Assembly: GCF_017744015.1 (NCBI RefSeq)
Contig: NZ_JAGHRA010000003.1
Coordinates: 276,658-340,657, forward strand
Reading direction: 5' to 3'
Source: Paracoccus sp. R12_2
GTDB taxonomy: Bacteria > Pseudomonadota > Alphaproteobacteria > Rhodobacterales > Rhodobacteraceae
DNA: 64,000 bases
Shown here piece after piece: positions 27,282 through 36,377 of this stretch. A model generated the notes under the pieces. That model was not told the origin of the DNA, did not search any database, and saw only the letters and a program-made list of their open reading frames with translations. The translations under genes and the position numbers were made by a program. Within the stretch, counting starts at the first letter, position 1; each line of letters begins with the position of its first letter.

Positions 27282-28222
27282 GTCGGGCGCCTTTTCAGGA
27301 CAAGAACAAGAAACAGGATGCCGCCCGCGAACTCGACCGCGACGGACAGCGTGGATTGCAGCCCCAGCAGTCGTTCATAGACGAACTGTCCCGCGACAAG
27401 GATCAGTGCGCCGATCAGGGCAGAGGCGGGAATCAGATAACGATGCTCGTGGCGGCGCATCATCGCACCGGCCAATGCTGCGGCCAGAAGGCCCAGAAAC
27501 GTCACCGGCCCGGCCAGCGCGGTCGCCACGGCCACCAGAACCGAGATCAGTCCAAGCGTCACCAGCACTAGCCTGTCGTGATCGACCCCCAGCCCCAGTG
27601 CGCTGATCCGGCCAAGCAAGGCGACATCCAGCGCCGGCGCCAGTCGCATCGACAGCGCCAGCACGCCGACGAACAGCGGCGCGGCGATGGCCAGCTTCAT
27701 CGGCTCGACCGCGCCGAATGTGGCGAAGCTGGCCTGCTGCAGGATCGCGAATTCGGACGGATCAAGGATGCGCTGCATGAAGCCTGCAAGACCGCGCATC
27801 AATACGCCCAGGATGACCCCGGTCAGGATCAGACGCATCATGTCGTCGGAGCCGCGGCGCAGGACCCAACCGAACAATGCCAACGAGGCGGCGACCAGGC
27901 AGGACGCCTCGATCAGAAATTTCGGCACCGCTGCCAGACCGGTATAACCCGTTCCCCCCAGCGTCAGAACAAGCGTCGTCTGCAACAGGATGAACAGCGA
28001 ATCGAACCCGACGATTCCCGGTGTCAGCAGCCGGTTCGCGGCAACGGTCTGGAACATGACGGTCGCCGCGCCGACCGACGCGCCGACCAGCGCAAGGGAA
28101 AGCAGTTTGGTCCCGCGCAGCGACAGGATGAAACCGTAGGGCGCACGCAGCCCCCACAGCAGGAACAGCGCCACCGCCGCCAGCAGCAGCAGGACCAGCA
28201 GGGCCAGCCGCCAGCGCATCAT
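27278..28222 (-). CDS. iron-siderophore ABC transporter permease (FecCD family)
   Basis: 314 residues, about nine helices, of the BtuC/FecCD family; the conserved G-x-x-x-x-F-L-G-L loop appears as G-P-V-T-F-L-G-L-L. The ATG at 28222 overlaps the stop of the other permease (ATGA), which rules out the in-frame start at 28261. The YclO/FatC-like partner of the next gene. Confidence 0.9.
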   Translation of the reverse strand: MMRWRLALLVLLLLAAVALFLLWGLRAPYGFILSLRGTKLLSLALVGASVGAATVMFQTVAANRLLTPGIVGFDSLFILLQTTLVLTLGGTGYTGLAAVPKFLIEASCLVAASLALFGWVLRRGSDDMMRLILTGVILGVLMRGLAGFMQRILDPSEFAILQQASFATFGAVEPMKLAIAAPLFVGVLALSMRLAPALDVALLGRISALGLGVDHDRLVLVTLGLISVLVAVATALAGPVTFLGLLAAALAGAMMRRHEHRYLIPASALIGALILVAGQFVYERLLGLQSTLSVAVEFAGGILFLVLVLKRRPT

Positions 28223-29175
28223 CGCGATCCGGCGGGTCGCGGCGCCGCGTGGATCAGCCACAGGAACAATCCGGCCCCGGCGACCGCGACGATCGTCGAG
28301 GCCGGGATTTCATAGGGCCAGCGGATCACCCGTCCCAGAATGTCCGCGGCCAGCAGCAGCCCGCCCCCTGCAACCGCGATCAGCGGCAGGTTCGCGCGAA
28401 GATTGTCACCACGCCAGCGCGAGACGATATTGGGCACCACCAGCCCCACGAACGGCATCGATCCGACCGTCACCACCACCGCCGCGATGGTCGCGGCCAC
28501 GATGCAAAGCGCCACCAGCATCGTCTGACGGGCGTTCAGGCCAAGGCTGGTCGCGTGATCCTCGCCCATGCCCAACAGGGTGATCCGGTCGGCAAAGAAA
28601 TACAGCACACCGGCAAGCCCCGCGATCAGCCAGAGAAGCTCGTATCGCCCGCGCAGCACACCCGAGAATTCGCCGGTCTGCCAGACACCCAGATATTGCA
28701 TCAGATCCGCGTTCCACGCGAACCAGGTCGCAGTCGACCCCAGGATGCCGCCCATGCCGAACACGCCGCCATAGATCAGCCCGACCAGGGGCAACAGCAT
28801 CGGATCCTGTCGGGGCACGTGCCGGGCCAGCAGCAGGAACACCGCCATTCCCGCCATCGCGGCGACCGAGGCTGCAGCCATCTTGGCCATGATCGGCGCG
28901 CCCGGCAGGATCAGCGTGATCGCCAGAAGGCCCAGCATCGCGGCTTCGGGCGTGCCGGTCAGGCCGGGTTCGACCAGACGGTTCTGCACGGCAAGCTGGA
29001 CCACGGCCCCGCTCAGCGCCAGCCCCGCCCCGGCCAGCAAGGCGGCGGCGGTGCGCGGGATCCGGCTGACCGCGATGACCAGCCCGGTATCCGCATCGCC
29101 GCCCAGATCAGCCGCGCCGATGCCAAGGCTGAGCCCGATAAGCAGCAGCAGGCCCATGAAGATGGCCAAACGCAT
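28219..29175 (-). CDS. iron-siderophore ABC transporter permease (FecCD family)
   Basis: 318 residues and about nine helices. The motif S-G-A-V-V-Q-L-A-V-Q-N-R-L-V-E-P and the loop V-G-S-M-P-F-V-G-L-V-V-P-N-I are hallmarks of FecCD permeases. It pairs with the overlapping downstream permease to form the channel. It starts one base after the stop of the binding-protein gene. Confidence 0.92.
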   Translation of the reverse strand: MRLAIFMGLLLLIGLSLGIGAADLGGDADTGLVIAVSRIPRTAAALLAGAGLALSGAVVQLAVQNRLVEPGLTGTPEAAMLGLLAITLILPGAPIMAKMAAASVAAMAGMAVFLLLARHVPRQDPMLLPLVGLIYGGVFGMGGILGSTATWFAWNADLMQYLGVWQTGEFSGVLRGRYELLWLIAGLAGVLYFFADRITLLGMGEDHATSLGLNARQTMLVALCIVAATIAAVVVTVGSMPFVGLVVPNIVSRWRGDNLRANLPLIAVAGGGLLLAADILGRVIRWPYEIPASTIVAVAGAGLFLWLIHAAPRPAGSR

Positions 29176-29176
29176 C

Positions 29177-30076
29177 TCAGCTGTCCGCGGCGGCCGAAAA
29201 CACCTCGATCATCTGGTCCAGTGTCATCATGGTCGCCTGATAGCCGCCGCCGGACAGATACATCGCGGCACTATCCAGATAGACGATCTGCCCCTTCTGC
29301 GCCGCGGTGGTGCCCGCGATCAGCGGATTGTCCAGCGTCGCCGCCGCAGCCTCGCCGCTTTGGCCGATCGCCGCGCCACGGTCGATCACCAGCAGCCAGT
29401 CGGGATCGACATCCGCGACGAACTCGAACGAGACAGCCTCGCCGTGATTGGCCGCGGTCATGCCAGGACGAGCCTCGGGCAGACCCAGCCGCTGATGCAG
29501 CCAGCCAAATCGGGAATGCGCTCCATAGGCCGAGATCTTGCCGCCATTCGTCATCAGGATCAGGGCATCGCCCTTTCCGGCAACAGCGTTTCTGGCCGCC
29601 TCCAACCGCTGCTCAAGCTGCGCTTGCAGCACCTTGGCACGATCCTGCCTGCCAAAGATCGCGCCATATGCGGCCAGCCGGGATTCCGCCTCGGCCACCA
29701 GATCCTCGCCCGGAATCGTCATGTCCAGCGTCGGCGCGATGGCTGACAACGCCTTGACCTGACCCTGAGAACGGCCACCGGCCACGATCAGTTGCGGGGC
29801 CATCGCCGCGATTGATTCGAAATCTGGTTCGAACAACGTTCCCACCGTCGGGGCCGTCATCGCCTGTGCCAGATAGGCAGGCGGCTTGATGTCGGGGACG
29901 CCGTCAACCGTCACGTCCAGCGCGGCCAGCGTGTCGATCGCGGCCAGATCCAGCACGACGACTGGCTTGGGCTGCACCGGGGCGCTGACCTCACCGGCCG
30001 CGGTTGGGATCGTGACCTGTTCCGCCACGGCGGAAATCGGCATCGCCAGCGCAAGCATACAGGCTATCGCCTTCAT
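29177..30076 (-). CDS. periplasmic siderophore-binding protein (FatB/YclQ-like)
   Basis: 299 residues with a signal peptide cut near A-V-A-E (about 19). The first lobe has V-V-V-L-D-L-A-A-I-D-T-L-A-A-L-D-V, the FatB/CeuE/YclQ pattern, and a long linker helix joins two lobes as in class III binding proteins. Relatives bind catecholate siderophores such as petrobactin or anguibactin. It lacks a lipobox, so it should be soluble. AAGGAG precedes the start. I saw no convincing Fur, RirA or Irr operator in the upstream 140 bases. First gene of the importer operon. Confidence 0.88.
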   Translation of the reverse strand: MKAIACMLALAMPISAVAEQVTIPTAAGEVSAPVQPKPVVVLDLAAIDTLAALDVTVDGVPDIKPPAYLAQAMTAPTVGTLFEPDFESIAAMAPQLIVAGGRSQGQVKALSAIAPTLDMTIPGEDLVAEAESRLAAYGAIFGRQDRAKVLQAQLEQRLEAARNAVAGKGDALILMTNGGKISAYGAHSRFGWLHQRLGLPEARPGMTAANHGEAVSFEFVADVDPDWLLVIDRGAAIGQSGEAAAATLDNPLIAGTTAAQKGQIVYLDSAAMYLSGGGYQATMMTLDQMIEVFSAAADS

Positions 30077-30173
30077 CCTTCGTCTCCTTGCTGAATCGGG
30101 TCCGCACGGACGAGGCCGCCAGATTGCCGACTAAAAAACTCGGAAACAAGCAGAATGCAAGGCCTGTCGTCAC

Positions 30174-30201
30174 GATACCGGCCCCACGCAGGGCCAGTAT
30201 C
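30174..30201 (-). terminator. hairpin after pheT
   Basis: An 11-base stem with one G-T wobble (30174-30184 with 30191-30201) closes a six-base loop 17 bases after the pheT stop. No T run follows on the minus strand. It separates pheT from the importer operon, which runs the same way. Confidence 0.5.
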
Positions 30202-30217
30202 CCCATCCACATGCCGG

Positions 30218-32605
30218 TCAGGTGCGCAGGACGCCGCCCGTGGCCTTCTGGACCTTGTCGATGATCTTCTGGCTGACCGCCTCGATCTCGGAATCGGTCA
30301 GTGTCTTGTCACGCGGCTGCAGTCGCGCGGTGATCGCGACGGATTTGCGACCGTCCTCAAGCCCGGTGAACTGGTCGAAAACGGTCACGCTGTGGATCAG
30401 CGCCTTGTCGGCCCCCTGGGCTGCATTGACCAGCGACAGCGCCTCGACGCCGGGATCGACGACGAAAGCGAAATCGCGTTCGACGGCCTGCAGCTCTGAG
30501 ATTTCCAACGCCGGGCGCGAGGCGGTCTTGGCCTTCGGGAACGGAATATTCGCGATCCGGATGGTGAAGGCCACGGCAGGACCCTTCACGTCCATCTCGC
30601 GCAGCACCTTGGGATGGATCTCGCCGAAACTGGCCAGCAGGTTCGGACCCAGCGCGACATTGCCCGCGCGGCCCGGATGCCACCAGCCATCCAGCTTGCG
30701 GTTGATCTGTGCCTTGGCCGGCGCGCCGAGCGTGGACAGCACGGATTCGGCGTCCGCCTTGGCGTCGTACAGATCCACCTTTCGGCGGCTTCCGAACGGA
30801 TCACGCGGCGCGTTCGATCCGACCAGCAGGCCGGTCAACTGCGTCGCCTGTTCGCCCGGCTCGCCGCCTGCGAAGACCGGACCGATCTCGAACAGTGCCA
30901 GATCGGCGAACCCGCGCGCCTGATTACGCGCCGCCGCGGCCAGCAGGCCCGGCAGAAGGTCGGGCCGCAGATGGGTCATCTCGCTGCTGATCGGGTTCTC
31001 GACTCGTACGGCATCGCCGCCCCCGCCGAATAGGGCCGCCGCAGCTTCGTCGATGAAGCTGTAGGTCACGCATTCGTTGTACCCCAGCGCGGCGGCCTGC
31101 CGGCGCGCCGCCTTCTCGCGGATCTGCAAGGGCGTCAGGATCGGCTTCGGCACACCGGGCTGCGGACGCGGCAGAGGTTTGCCCTCCAGCTTGGTCAGGC
31201 TGGCGATACGGGCGATCTCCTCGACCAGATCGGCCTCGCCCAGCACATCGGGGCGCCAGGACGGCACATGCGCCATGTCGTCCGCTAGCCGGAAGCCAAG
31301 TGCCTGCAGCGTGGCACGCTGGGTTTCGGGGGAAATCTCAAGGCCGACCAAACTGGTGGTTCTGGCCGGGTCCAGGCGGTAGGCGCGGTCCGTGACCGGA
31401 GTCTCTCCGGCGGTCACGATCTCGGACGCCTCTCCACCGCAAAGATCGATCACCATTTGCGTCGCAAGATCAAGTCCATGCAACGTGAAGTTAGGATCGA
31501 TTCCACGTTCGAAACGATATCGCGCGTCAGAGTTGATCTTCAGCGCGCGGCCCGTCGTGGCGGTGCTGATCGGGTCGAAATAGGCGGCCTCGATGAACAC
31601 ATCCGTGGTGTCGTCGTCGGCACCGGACGCAGCACCGCCCATGATTCCGGCGATGCTTTCGGGGCCGGACTCGTCGCAGATCACGACGGCATGGGCAGGC
31701 AGATCATAGGTCTTGTCGTCCAGCGCCACGATGCGTTCGCCCTCGCGGGCGGCGCGCAGGGTCAGGTTGCCCTTGACCTTTGCCGCGTCGAACACATGCA
31801 GCGGTCGATTCAGATCGTAAGTGAAGAAGTTGGTGATATCGACCAGCATGTTGATCGGCCGCAGCCCGATGGCCCGAAGCCGTTTTTGCAGCCAGTCCGG
31901 GCTTGCGCCGTTGCTGACGCCGCGCACCACACGGCCACTGAAGAACGGCGCCTTGTCAGCGACTTCCGGCTCGATCTTCACGTCGATCGGACATGGGAAG
32001 CCCGGCGTGACCTTGGCCTTGGGCACCGGCTTCAGCGTTCCAAGACCGCGCGCGGCCAGATCCCGCGCGATGCCATGCACGCCAAGCGCATCGGGTCGGT
32101 TGGGCGTGATCTTCACATAGATCATCGGGTCGATCTTCTCGGGCGCATTGCCGGCCAGCCAATCGACAAATCGCTGCCCGACCTCGCCCGAGGGCAGTTC
32201 GATGATGCCGTCATGTTCATCGGACAGTTCAAGTTCGCGTTCGGACGCCATCATGCCATGGCTTTCCACGCCGCGAATCTTGCCTACGCCAAGCGTCACG
32301 TCGATGCCGGGCACATAGTCGCCGGGTTTGGCCAGAACGACCGTGATCCCTGCGCGGGCGTTCGGTGCGCCGCACACGATCTGCTTCTCACCCTCGTCGG
32401 TCAGCACGCGACAGACCTGCAGCCGGTCGGCATCGGGATGCTGGCTTGCGTCCAGCACCTTGGCCAGCGTGAAGGTCTTCAGCCTGGCGGCCGGATCTGC
32501 CACCTCTTCGACCTCGAGGCCCAGATCGGTCAGCGCCTCGGTGATCTCACCCAGGGTCGCGTTGGTGTCGAGATGCTCTTTGAGCCAGGAAAGCGTGAAT
32601 TTCAT
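30218..32605 (-). CDS. pheT: phenylalanine--tRNA ligase beta subunit
   Basis: 795 residues, the full bacterial length. The order is an N-terminal tRNA-binding EMAP-like domain (about 40-150), B3/B4 editing domain (about 210-390), B5 domain, a catalytic-like core, and a C-terminal ferredoxin-fold anticodon-binding domain ending at 795. It pairs with PheS to charge tRNA-Phe. pheS is not adjacent: upstream is a divergent TM2 gene. Confidence 0.97.
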   Translation of the reverse strand: MKFTLSWLKEHLDTNATLGEITEALTDLGLEVEEVADPAARLKTFTLAKVLDASQHPDADRLQVCRVLTDEGEKQIVCGAPNARAGITVVLAKPGDYVPGIDVTLGVGKIRGVESHGMMASERELELSDEHDGIIELPSGEVGQRFVDWLAGNAPEKIDPMIYVKITPNRPDALGVHGIARDLAARGLGTLKPVPKAKVTPGFPCPIDVKIEPEVADKAPFFSGRVVRGVSNGASPDWLQKRLRAIGLRPINMLVDITNFFTYDLNRPLHVFDAAKVKGNLTLRAAREGERIVALDDKTYDLPAHAVVICDESGPESIAGIMGGAASGADDDTTDVFIEAAYFDPISTATTGRALKINSDARYRFERGIDPNFTLHGLDLATQMVIDLCGGEASEIVTAGETPVTDRAYRLDPARTTSLVGLEISPETQRATLQALGFRLADDMAHVPSWRPDVLGEADLVEEIARIASLTKLEGKPLPRPQPGVPKPILTPLQIREKAARRQAAALGYNECVTYSFIDEAAAALFGGGGDAVRVENPISSEMTHLRPDLLPGLLAAAARNQARGFADLALFEIGPVFAGGEPGEQATQLTGLLVGSNAPRDPFGSRRKVDLYDAKADAESVLSTLGAPAKAQINRKLDGWWHPGRAGNVALGPNLLASFGEIHPKVLREMDVKGPAVAFTIRIANIPFPKAKTASRPALEISELQAVERDFAFVVDPGVEALSLVNAAQGADKALIHSVTVFDQFTGLEDGRKSVAITARLQPRDKTLTDSEIEAVSQKIIDKVQKATGGVLRT

Positions 32606-32827
32606 GTCGCAACCGTTCGTTCGGGTCCGCGCCCGTCAACCTTTGCCCGGTTCCCTAGCGCATGGCGCGGCGGAATGGTAGGGCGCGCCGCGATTTGGCC
32701 CCAAGCGTCCGAGCGGCATTCATCAGAGAACACCATCAGACCGCGCGGCTTGCGGATCGCCCTTGGCGCACTATCTAATGTAAGGGGGCGCAACATCGGC
32801 CCCGCAGGATGTGAGGATTGAAGACCG

Positions 32828-33148
32828 ATGAACACGGGCCAGCAACTGTTGATCGAGCAGCGCGTCACGAACGAGGCGAAATCGCCCTTCGTGGCCTACC
32901 TGCTGGCGATCCTTCTTTGGGGATTTGGTGCGCACAGATTCTATCTGGGCCGCTATATGAGCGGCTTTCTGATGCTGCTGCTGTGGGGCGTCGGATGGCT
33001 GACCGCGCCGATCCTGATCGGCTGGGTGCCCATCGCCTTCGTCAGCATCTGGGCGCTGATTGACCTGTTCCTGATCCCCGGCATGATCCGCGAGGATCAG
33101 GCGGTGCTGCGACAGCGCCTGTCCGCAGAAGCCGCCGGCTATCGCTGA
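32828..33148 (+). CDS. TM2 domain membrane protein
   Basis: 106 residues. The TM2 pattern G-F-G-A-H-R-F-Y-L-G-R is followed by two hydrophobic segments (about 42-62 and 65-85) with a short turn. Function in bacteria is unknown. GAGGA lies 12 bases before the ATG. It is divergent from pheT across a 222-base gap and its 3' end overlaps the convergent thioesterase gene by ten bases. Confidence 0.85.
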   Translation: MNTGQQLLIEQRVTNEAKSPFVAYLLAILLWGFGAHRFYLGRYMSGFLMLLLWGVGWLTAPILIGWVPIAFVSIWALIDLFLIPGMIREDQAVLRQRLSAEAAGYR

Positions 33149-33591
33149 TCGTGCTCGGGCTGGCTGTCCGCAAGACCTGACTGGTCGATCGGACGCGCCC
33201 GCCCGTCGTCATCCAGCGCAACAAAGGTGAAGGTGGCCTGTGTCACCTTCTCGCTGGCTTCTTGTTCCCGCTGCCGACGCCATGCCTGAACACGGATATG
33301 CATCGAACTGCGGCCGACCCGGACCAGATCCGCGAACAGGGAAACCTCGTCGCCGACCTTGACCGGGCGCAGGAATTTCATCCCCTCGACGGCGATTGTC
33401 GCGCTGCGCCCGCGTGCGGTCAGGGCCGCCACGGTACCTGCGGCAAGGTCCATCTGGCTCATCAGCCACCCGCCGAAGATATCGCCCGCAGGATTGGTGT
33501 CGGCGGGCATCGCGATGGTGCGGATCGTCGGGCTGCGGCGCGGCGGCCGGTCCTGCTGCGCGGACTCATCGTCCAGATCGTCCGGTGGCAT
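33139..33591 (-). CDS. acyl-CoA thioesterase, YciA-like hot-dog protein
   Basis: 150 residues. M-P-A-D-T-N-P-A-G-D-I-F-G-G-W-L-M matches the YciA/BACH active-site segment, with the catalytic aspartate in G-D-I-F-G-G. These enzymes hydrolyse acyl-CoAs. ATG at 33591, seven bases after AAGGA, is preferred to the GTG at 33594. The last ten bases overlap the 3' end of the TM2 gene on the other strand, so the two transcripts collide. Confidence 0.9.
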   Translation of the reverse strand: MPPDDLDDESAQQDRPPRRSPTIRTIAMPADTNPAGDIFGGWLMSQMDLAAGTVAALTARGRSATIAVEGMKFLRPVKVGDEVSLFADLVRVGRSSMHIRVQAWRRQREQEASEKVTQATFTFVALDDDGRARPIDQSGLADSQPEHDQR

Positions 33592-33658
33592 CACGGCTTC
33601 CTTTTGCGTGGCGTCTTTCGATCATCGCGCATTTCGCCATCCGCGCAAGCAATCACGC

Positions 33659-34642
33659 CTAAAGCCAGTTCTTCCATCGCAGGAAAAGCCAGATCCCGAC
33701 CGCCGTGCACAACATCATTCCCAGCGCCATGGGATAACCCCATGGCATGTCCAGTTCCGGCATGTTGGTAAAGTTCATTCCATAGATGCTGGCGATCAGC
33801 GTCGGCGGCAGGAACAGGGCTGCGACCACCGACAGGATTCGGACCGTGTTGTTCTGTTCCAGATTGATCATGCCCAGCGTCGTGTCCACGGTCAGGCTGA
33901 CCCGCGATGACAGGAAGTCCGCGTGCACCTCCAGCGCCTGGACATCGCGGAACTGCCCCTTGATGACCGGACGCAGCTTGCCGCTTTCGCTTCGTTCGTC
34001 GATGACCGAGATATAGAACGCCAGGATCCGCTCGACCGTCAGCAGCCCCAACCGGACGCGGGCCATCAGTTCGGCCTCGCGGCCCACGATGCTGAGGGCC
34101 TGGCGCAACCGATCCGCGCTGCCGCGTCCAGTCCTGCCGGTCCCGCCGGATGTGCGGGCCTCGAAGACACCCGCACTTGTTTCATCCAGCACCCTGCCCG
34201 CTCCTTCCAGGATATCCGCAAGCCGGGCGATGATTTCCTCGATCAGGCCCAGAAACAGCCGGTCCGCGGTCCCGCAGCCCAGGGTCGAGCGTTCGGCACG
34301 TTCGGGAAATGTCAGGAACGGTCTGGGCGAATGGTGACGAACGGTCACCAATCGCTGCTTTGACAGGATGAAGCTGACCGGCATGGCGGCGCGAACGCCG
34401 TCGGCGCGCTCTCCGGGCAGGACGGCGGTCATGTAGTCCATGCCGTTTTCACGATACAGCCGGTTCGAGATCTCGATCTCTTCCATATCGGCCAGGGTGG
34501 GAACGTCCACGCCCATGGTCCGCAGCACCGCGATCTCGTTATCGCTTGGCTTGATCAGATCGATCCAGTCGGCTTGGCTCAGATCAGCGTCACGGTCCAG
34601 CCGGACGATGCGGCCGTTTCGTGTGGCGTAGGCATAAAGCAT
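33659..34642 (-). CDS. corA: CorA family divalent cation transporter
   Basis: 327 residues: a large N-terminal cytoplasmic domain and two C-terminal helices. The Y-G-M-N signature is at 287-290 between them, forming the selectivity entrance for Mg2+ (or Co2+/Ni2+). The final basic W-K-N-W-L tail is typical. CCGGAGAG precedes the start. No Mg-sensing leader was recognised. Confidence 0.95.
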   Translation of the reverse strand: MLYAYATRNGRIVRLDRDADLSQADWIDLIKPSDNEIAVLRTMGVDVPTLADMEEIEISNRLYRENGMDYMTAVLPGERADGVRAAMPVSFILSKQRLVTVRHHSPRPFLTFPERAERSTLGCGTADRLFLGLIEEIIARLADILEGAGRVLDETSAGVFEARTSGGTGRTGRGSADRLRQALSIVGREAELMARVRLGLLTVERILAFYISVIDERSESGKLRPVIKGQFRDVQALEVHADFLSSRVSLTVDTTLGMINLEQNNTVRILSVVAALFLPPTLIASIYGMNFTNMPELDMPWGYPMALGMMLCTAVGIWLFLRWKNWL

Positions 34643-34767
34643 TCGTCTCTCCGGTCAGGATGCGCGGGGGCGCGCCTGCCACCCGCCCGTCGGGCCGGGT
34701 TGCATCGTTAAACCACATCACGGAAAAGAAAAGACCCGCGTTCGAGACCAATGCGATGGCGCGCATG

Positions 34768-34793
34768 AAAAAGGGCGCCACCGGGGCGCCCTT
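34768..34793 (-). terminator. intrinsic terminator of csbD
   Basis: Reading the minus strand, a nine-base GC-rich stem (34793-34785 with 34779-34771) closes a five-base loop and is followed by a T run matching the A run at 34768-34772. It starts 22 bases after the csbD stop and is the cleanest intrinsic terminator in the window. Confidence 0.8.
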
Positions 34794-34814
34794 GATCGGA
34801 AATAATGCAGTGTC

Positions 34815-35015
34815 TTACGACTTGTCGCTGAAATAGCTGTCGATTTCGCGATCGGCTTCGTCTTTGGAATAGCCGTATTTCTCTTGCAGCTTGCCGGCTA
34901 GCTGGTCCTTGTTGCCGTTGATCTGGTCCAGATCGTCGTTGGTCAGCTCGCCCCACTTTTCTTGGATCGTGCCGGTCATCTGCTTCCACTTACCCTGGAT
35001 AATATCCCAGTTCAT
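34815..35015 (-). CDS. CsbD family stress protein
   Basis: 66 residues of charged, probably intrinsically helical sequence with the family start M-N-W-D-I-I-Q-G-K-W-K-Q and K-W-G-E-L-T-N-D-D-L-D. CsbD proteins are induced by general stress regulators (SigB in Bacillus); function is unknown. GGAGGA precedes ATG 35015, so the longer start at 35036 is rejected. A candidate ECF promoter lies just upstream and a terminator just downstream, making it a self-contained unit. Confidence 0.93.
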   Translation of the reverse strand: MNWDIIQGKWKQMTGTIQEKWGELTNDDLDQINGNKDQLAGKLQEKYGYSKDEADREIDSYFSDKS

Positions 35016-35053
35016 GTCGTCCTCCATCGGATACATGTTTCATATGTGAGGAA

Positions 35054-35079
35054 AACGAACCGCGCGCGGCCGAGGTTCC
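35054..35079 (-). promoter_or_regulatory. candidate EcfG-type general stress promoter of csbD
   Basis: On the minus strand GGAAC (35079-35075) is followed after exactly 17 bases by CGTT (35057-35054), matching the GGAAC-N16/17-CGTT consensus of EcfG general-stress sigma factors. Transcription would begin about 30 bases before the csbD start. Confidence 0.5.
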
Positions 35080-35094
35080 ACCGGGCAGCAAATG

Positions 35095-36045
35095 TTAGTT
35101 CACAAGATCGCCAAGTGGCTGGTCCTCGTCGAAGGCGATCAGGTTTGCCAGCGCGCGCATCGCCATGTCGGTGCGAACCTCGTCAGCCGCGGTCCCCAGA
35201 TGGGGCAGCAGCGTCGTGTTGGGGGCATCGATCAGCGCCTGCGGGACATGCGGTTCCTTCTCATAGACATCCAGACCCGCGCCGGCGATCGCGCCAGATT
35301 GCAGCGCGGCGATCAGCGCCGCCTCATCGACGACATCGCCGCGGGCGATGTTGATCAGATAGCCGTCCGGTCCCAGCGCCTGCAACTCGTCCGACCCGAT
35401 CATGTGGCGCGTGCCGGCGCCGCCGGGAACCGCGACGACCGCGATGTCGCAGGATTGCAGCGTTTCGTGAAGCCCCGGCATCTGACGCGCGGGAATATCC
35501 AGCGATGACACGGTCGAACGATTGTGAAACACAACCCGCATCCCGAAGCCAAGATGGCAGCGTCGCGCGATGGCCTTGCCGATCCGGCCCATGCCGATGA
35601 TCCCGACCGTCGCCCCGGTAACATGGCCGCCGAGGAACTGCGTCGGCTTCCAGCCCGTCCAGTCTCCAGCGCGCAGGATGCGCTCGCCCTCGCTGGCCCG
35701 TCGCATCGTCATCAGGATCAGTGTCAGCGCAAGATCGGCAGTCGCATCCGTCACCACGTCGGGCGTGTTGGTCACGGCCATCCCGGCGGCCCTGGCCGCT
35801 GCCACGTCGATATGGTTAAAGCCCGCCCCGAAATTCGCCAGAATCTTGCAGCGCAGATCGTCCCCCTCGAAGGCGCGGGCGGAAAAATCGTCGCCCAGCG
35901 TCGGCATGACTGCATCAAAGTCGCGCAAAGCCTGTGCTGCGTCCTCGACGCTCAGCGGCGCGTCGTCGCGGAACTCGGCATCGAAACGCGCGGCGATCGA
36001 TTTGGTCGCCCGTTCGGTCATCTTGCGTGTCACCAGCAGTTTCAT
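35095..36045 (-). CDS. D-2-hydroxyacid dehydrogenase (glyoxylate reductase-like)
   Basis: 316 residues. The NAD(P) motif G-I-I-G-M-G-R-I-G-K is near 150. The catalytic arginine (N-I-A-R-G), glutamate (V-Y-E-K-E-P) and histidine (L-P-H-L-G) all appear. It resembles GhrB-type glyoxylate/hydroxypyruvate reductases; exact substrate unknown. Its start overlaps the csaA stop (TGATG), so it is the last gene of proC-csaA-dehydrogenase. Confidence 0.9.
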   Translation of the reverse strand: MKLLVTRKMTERATKSIAARFDAEFRDDAPLSVEDAAQALRDFDAVMPTLGDDFSARAFEGDDLRCKILANFGAGFNHIDVAAARAAGMAVTNTPDVVTDATADLALTLILMTMRRASEGERILRAGDWTGWKPTQFLGGHVTGATVGIIGMGRIGKAIARRCHLGFGMRVVFHNRSTVSSLDIPARQMPGLHETLQSCDIAVVAVPGGAGTRHMIGSDELQALGPDGYLINIARGDVVDEAALIAALQSGAIAGAGLDVYEKEPHVPQALIDAPNTTLLPHLGTAADEVRTDMAMRALANLIAFDEDQPLGDLVN

Positions 36046-36377
36046 CAGTAAAGCCTCCCCCCATTCGGCACGTCCAGATCCGGCCGGATCAGGACCACCT
36101 CACCTTGCTCGTCCGGCACGCCCAGCACCAGAACCTCGGACATGAACCTGCCGATCTGACGCGGCGGAAAATTGACCACGCACAGCACCTGCTTGCCCAC
36201 CAGAACATCCGTATCGTAGTGCCGGGTGATCTGGGCCGAGGATTTGCGTTCACCCAGTTCGCCCAGATCCAGCCACAGCTTGATCGCGGGTTTTCGCGCC
36301 TCGGGAAACGGCTCGGCCCGGGTGATCGTGGCGACCCTGACATCCACCTTCAGGAAATCATCAAAACTGATCGTCAC
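36045..36377 (-). CDS. csaA: tRNA-binding / chaperone CsaA-like protein
   Basis: 110 residues of a single EMAP-like OB fold, with [19 protein letters not shown] and V-N-F-P-P-R-Q-I-G. CsaA binds tRNA and has been reported as an export chaperone in Bacillus. The start is GTG at 36377, overlapping the proC stop (GTGA). Confidence 0.92.
   Translation of the reverse strand: MTISFDDFLKVDVRVATITRAEPFPEARKPAIKLWLDLGELGERKSSAQITRHYDTDVLVGKQVLCVVNFPPRQIGRFMSEVLVLGVPDEQGEVVLIRPDLDVPNGGRLY

Noticed and set aside
30077..30217. Looked for Fur, RirA or Irr operators before the siderophore importer.
   Set aside because: Only a short imperfect CCGA/TCGG repeat around an A/T run was seen; no consensus match good enough to report.
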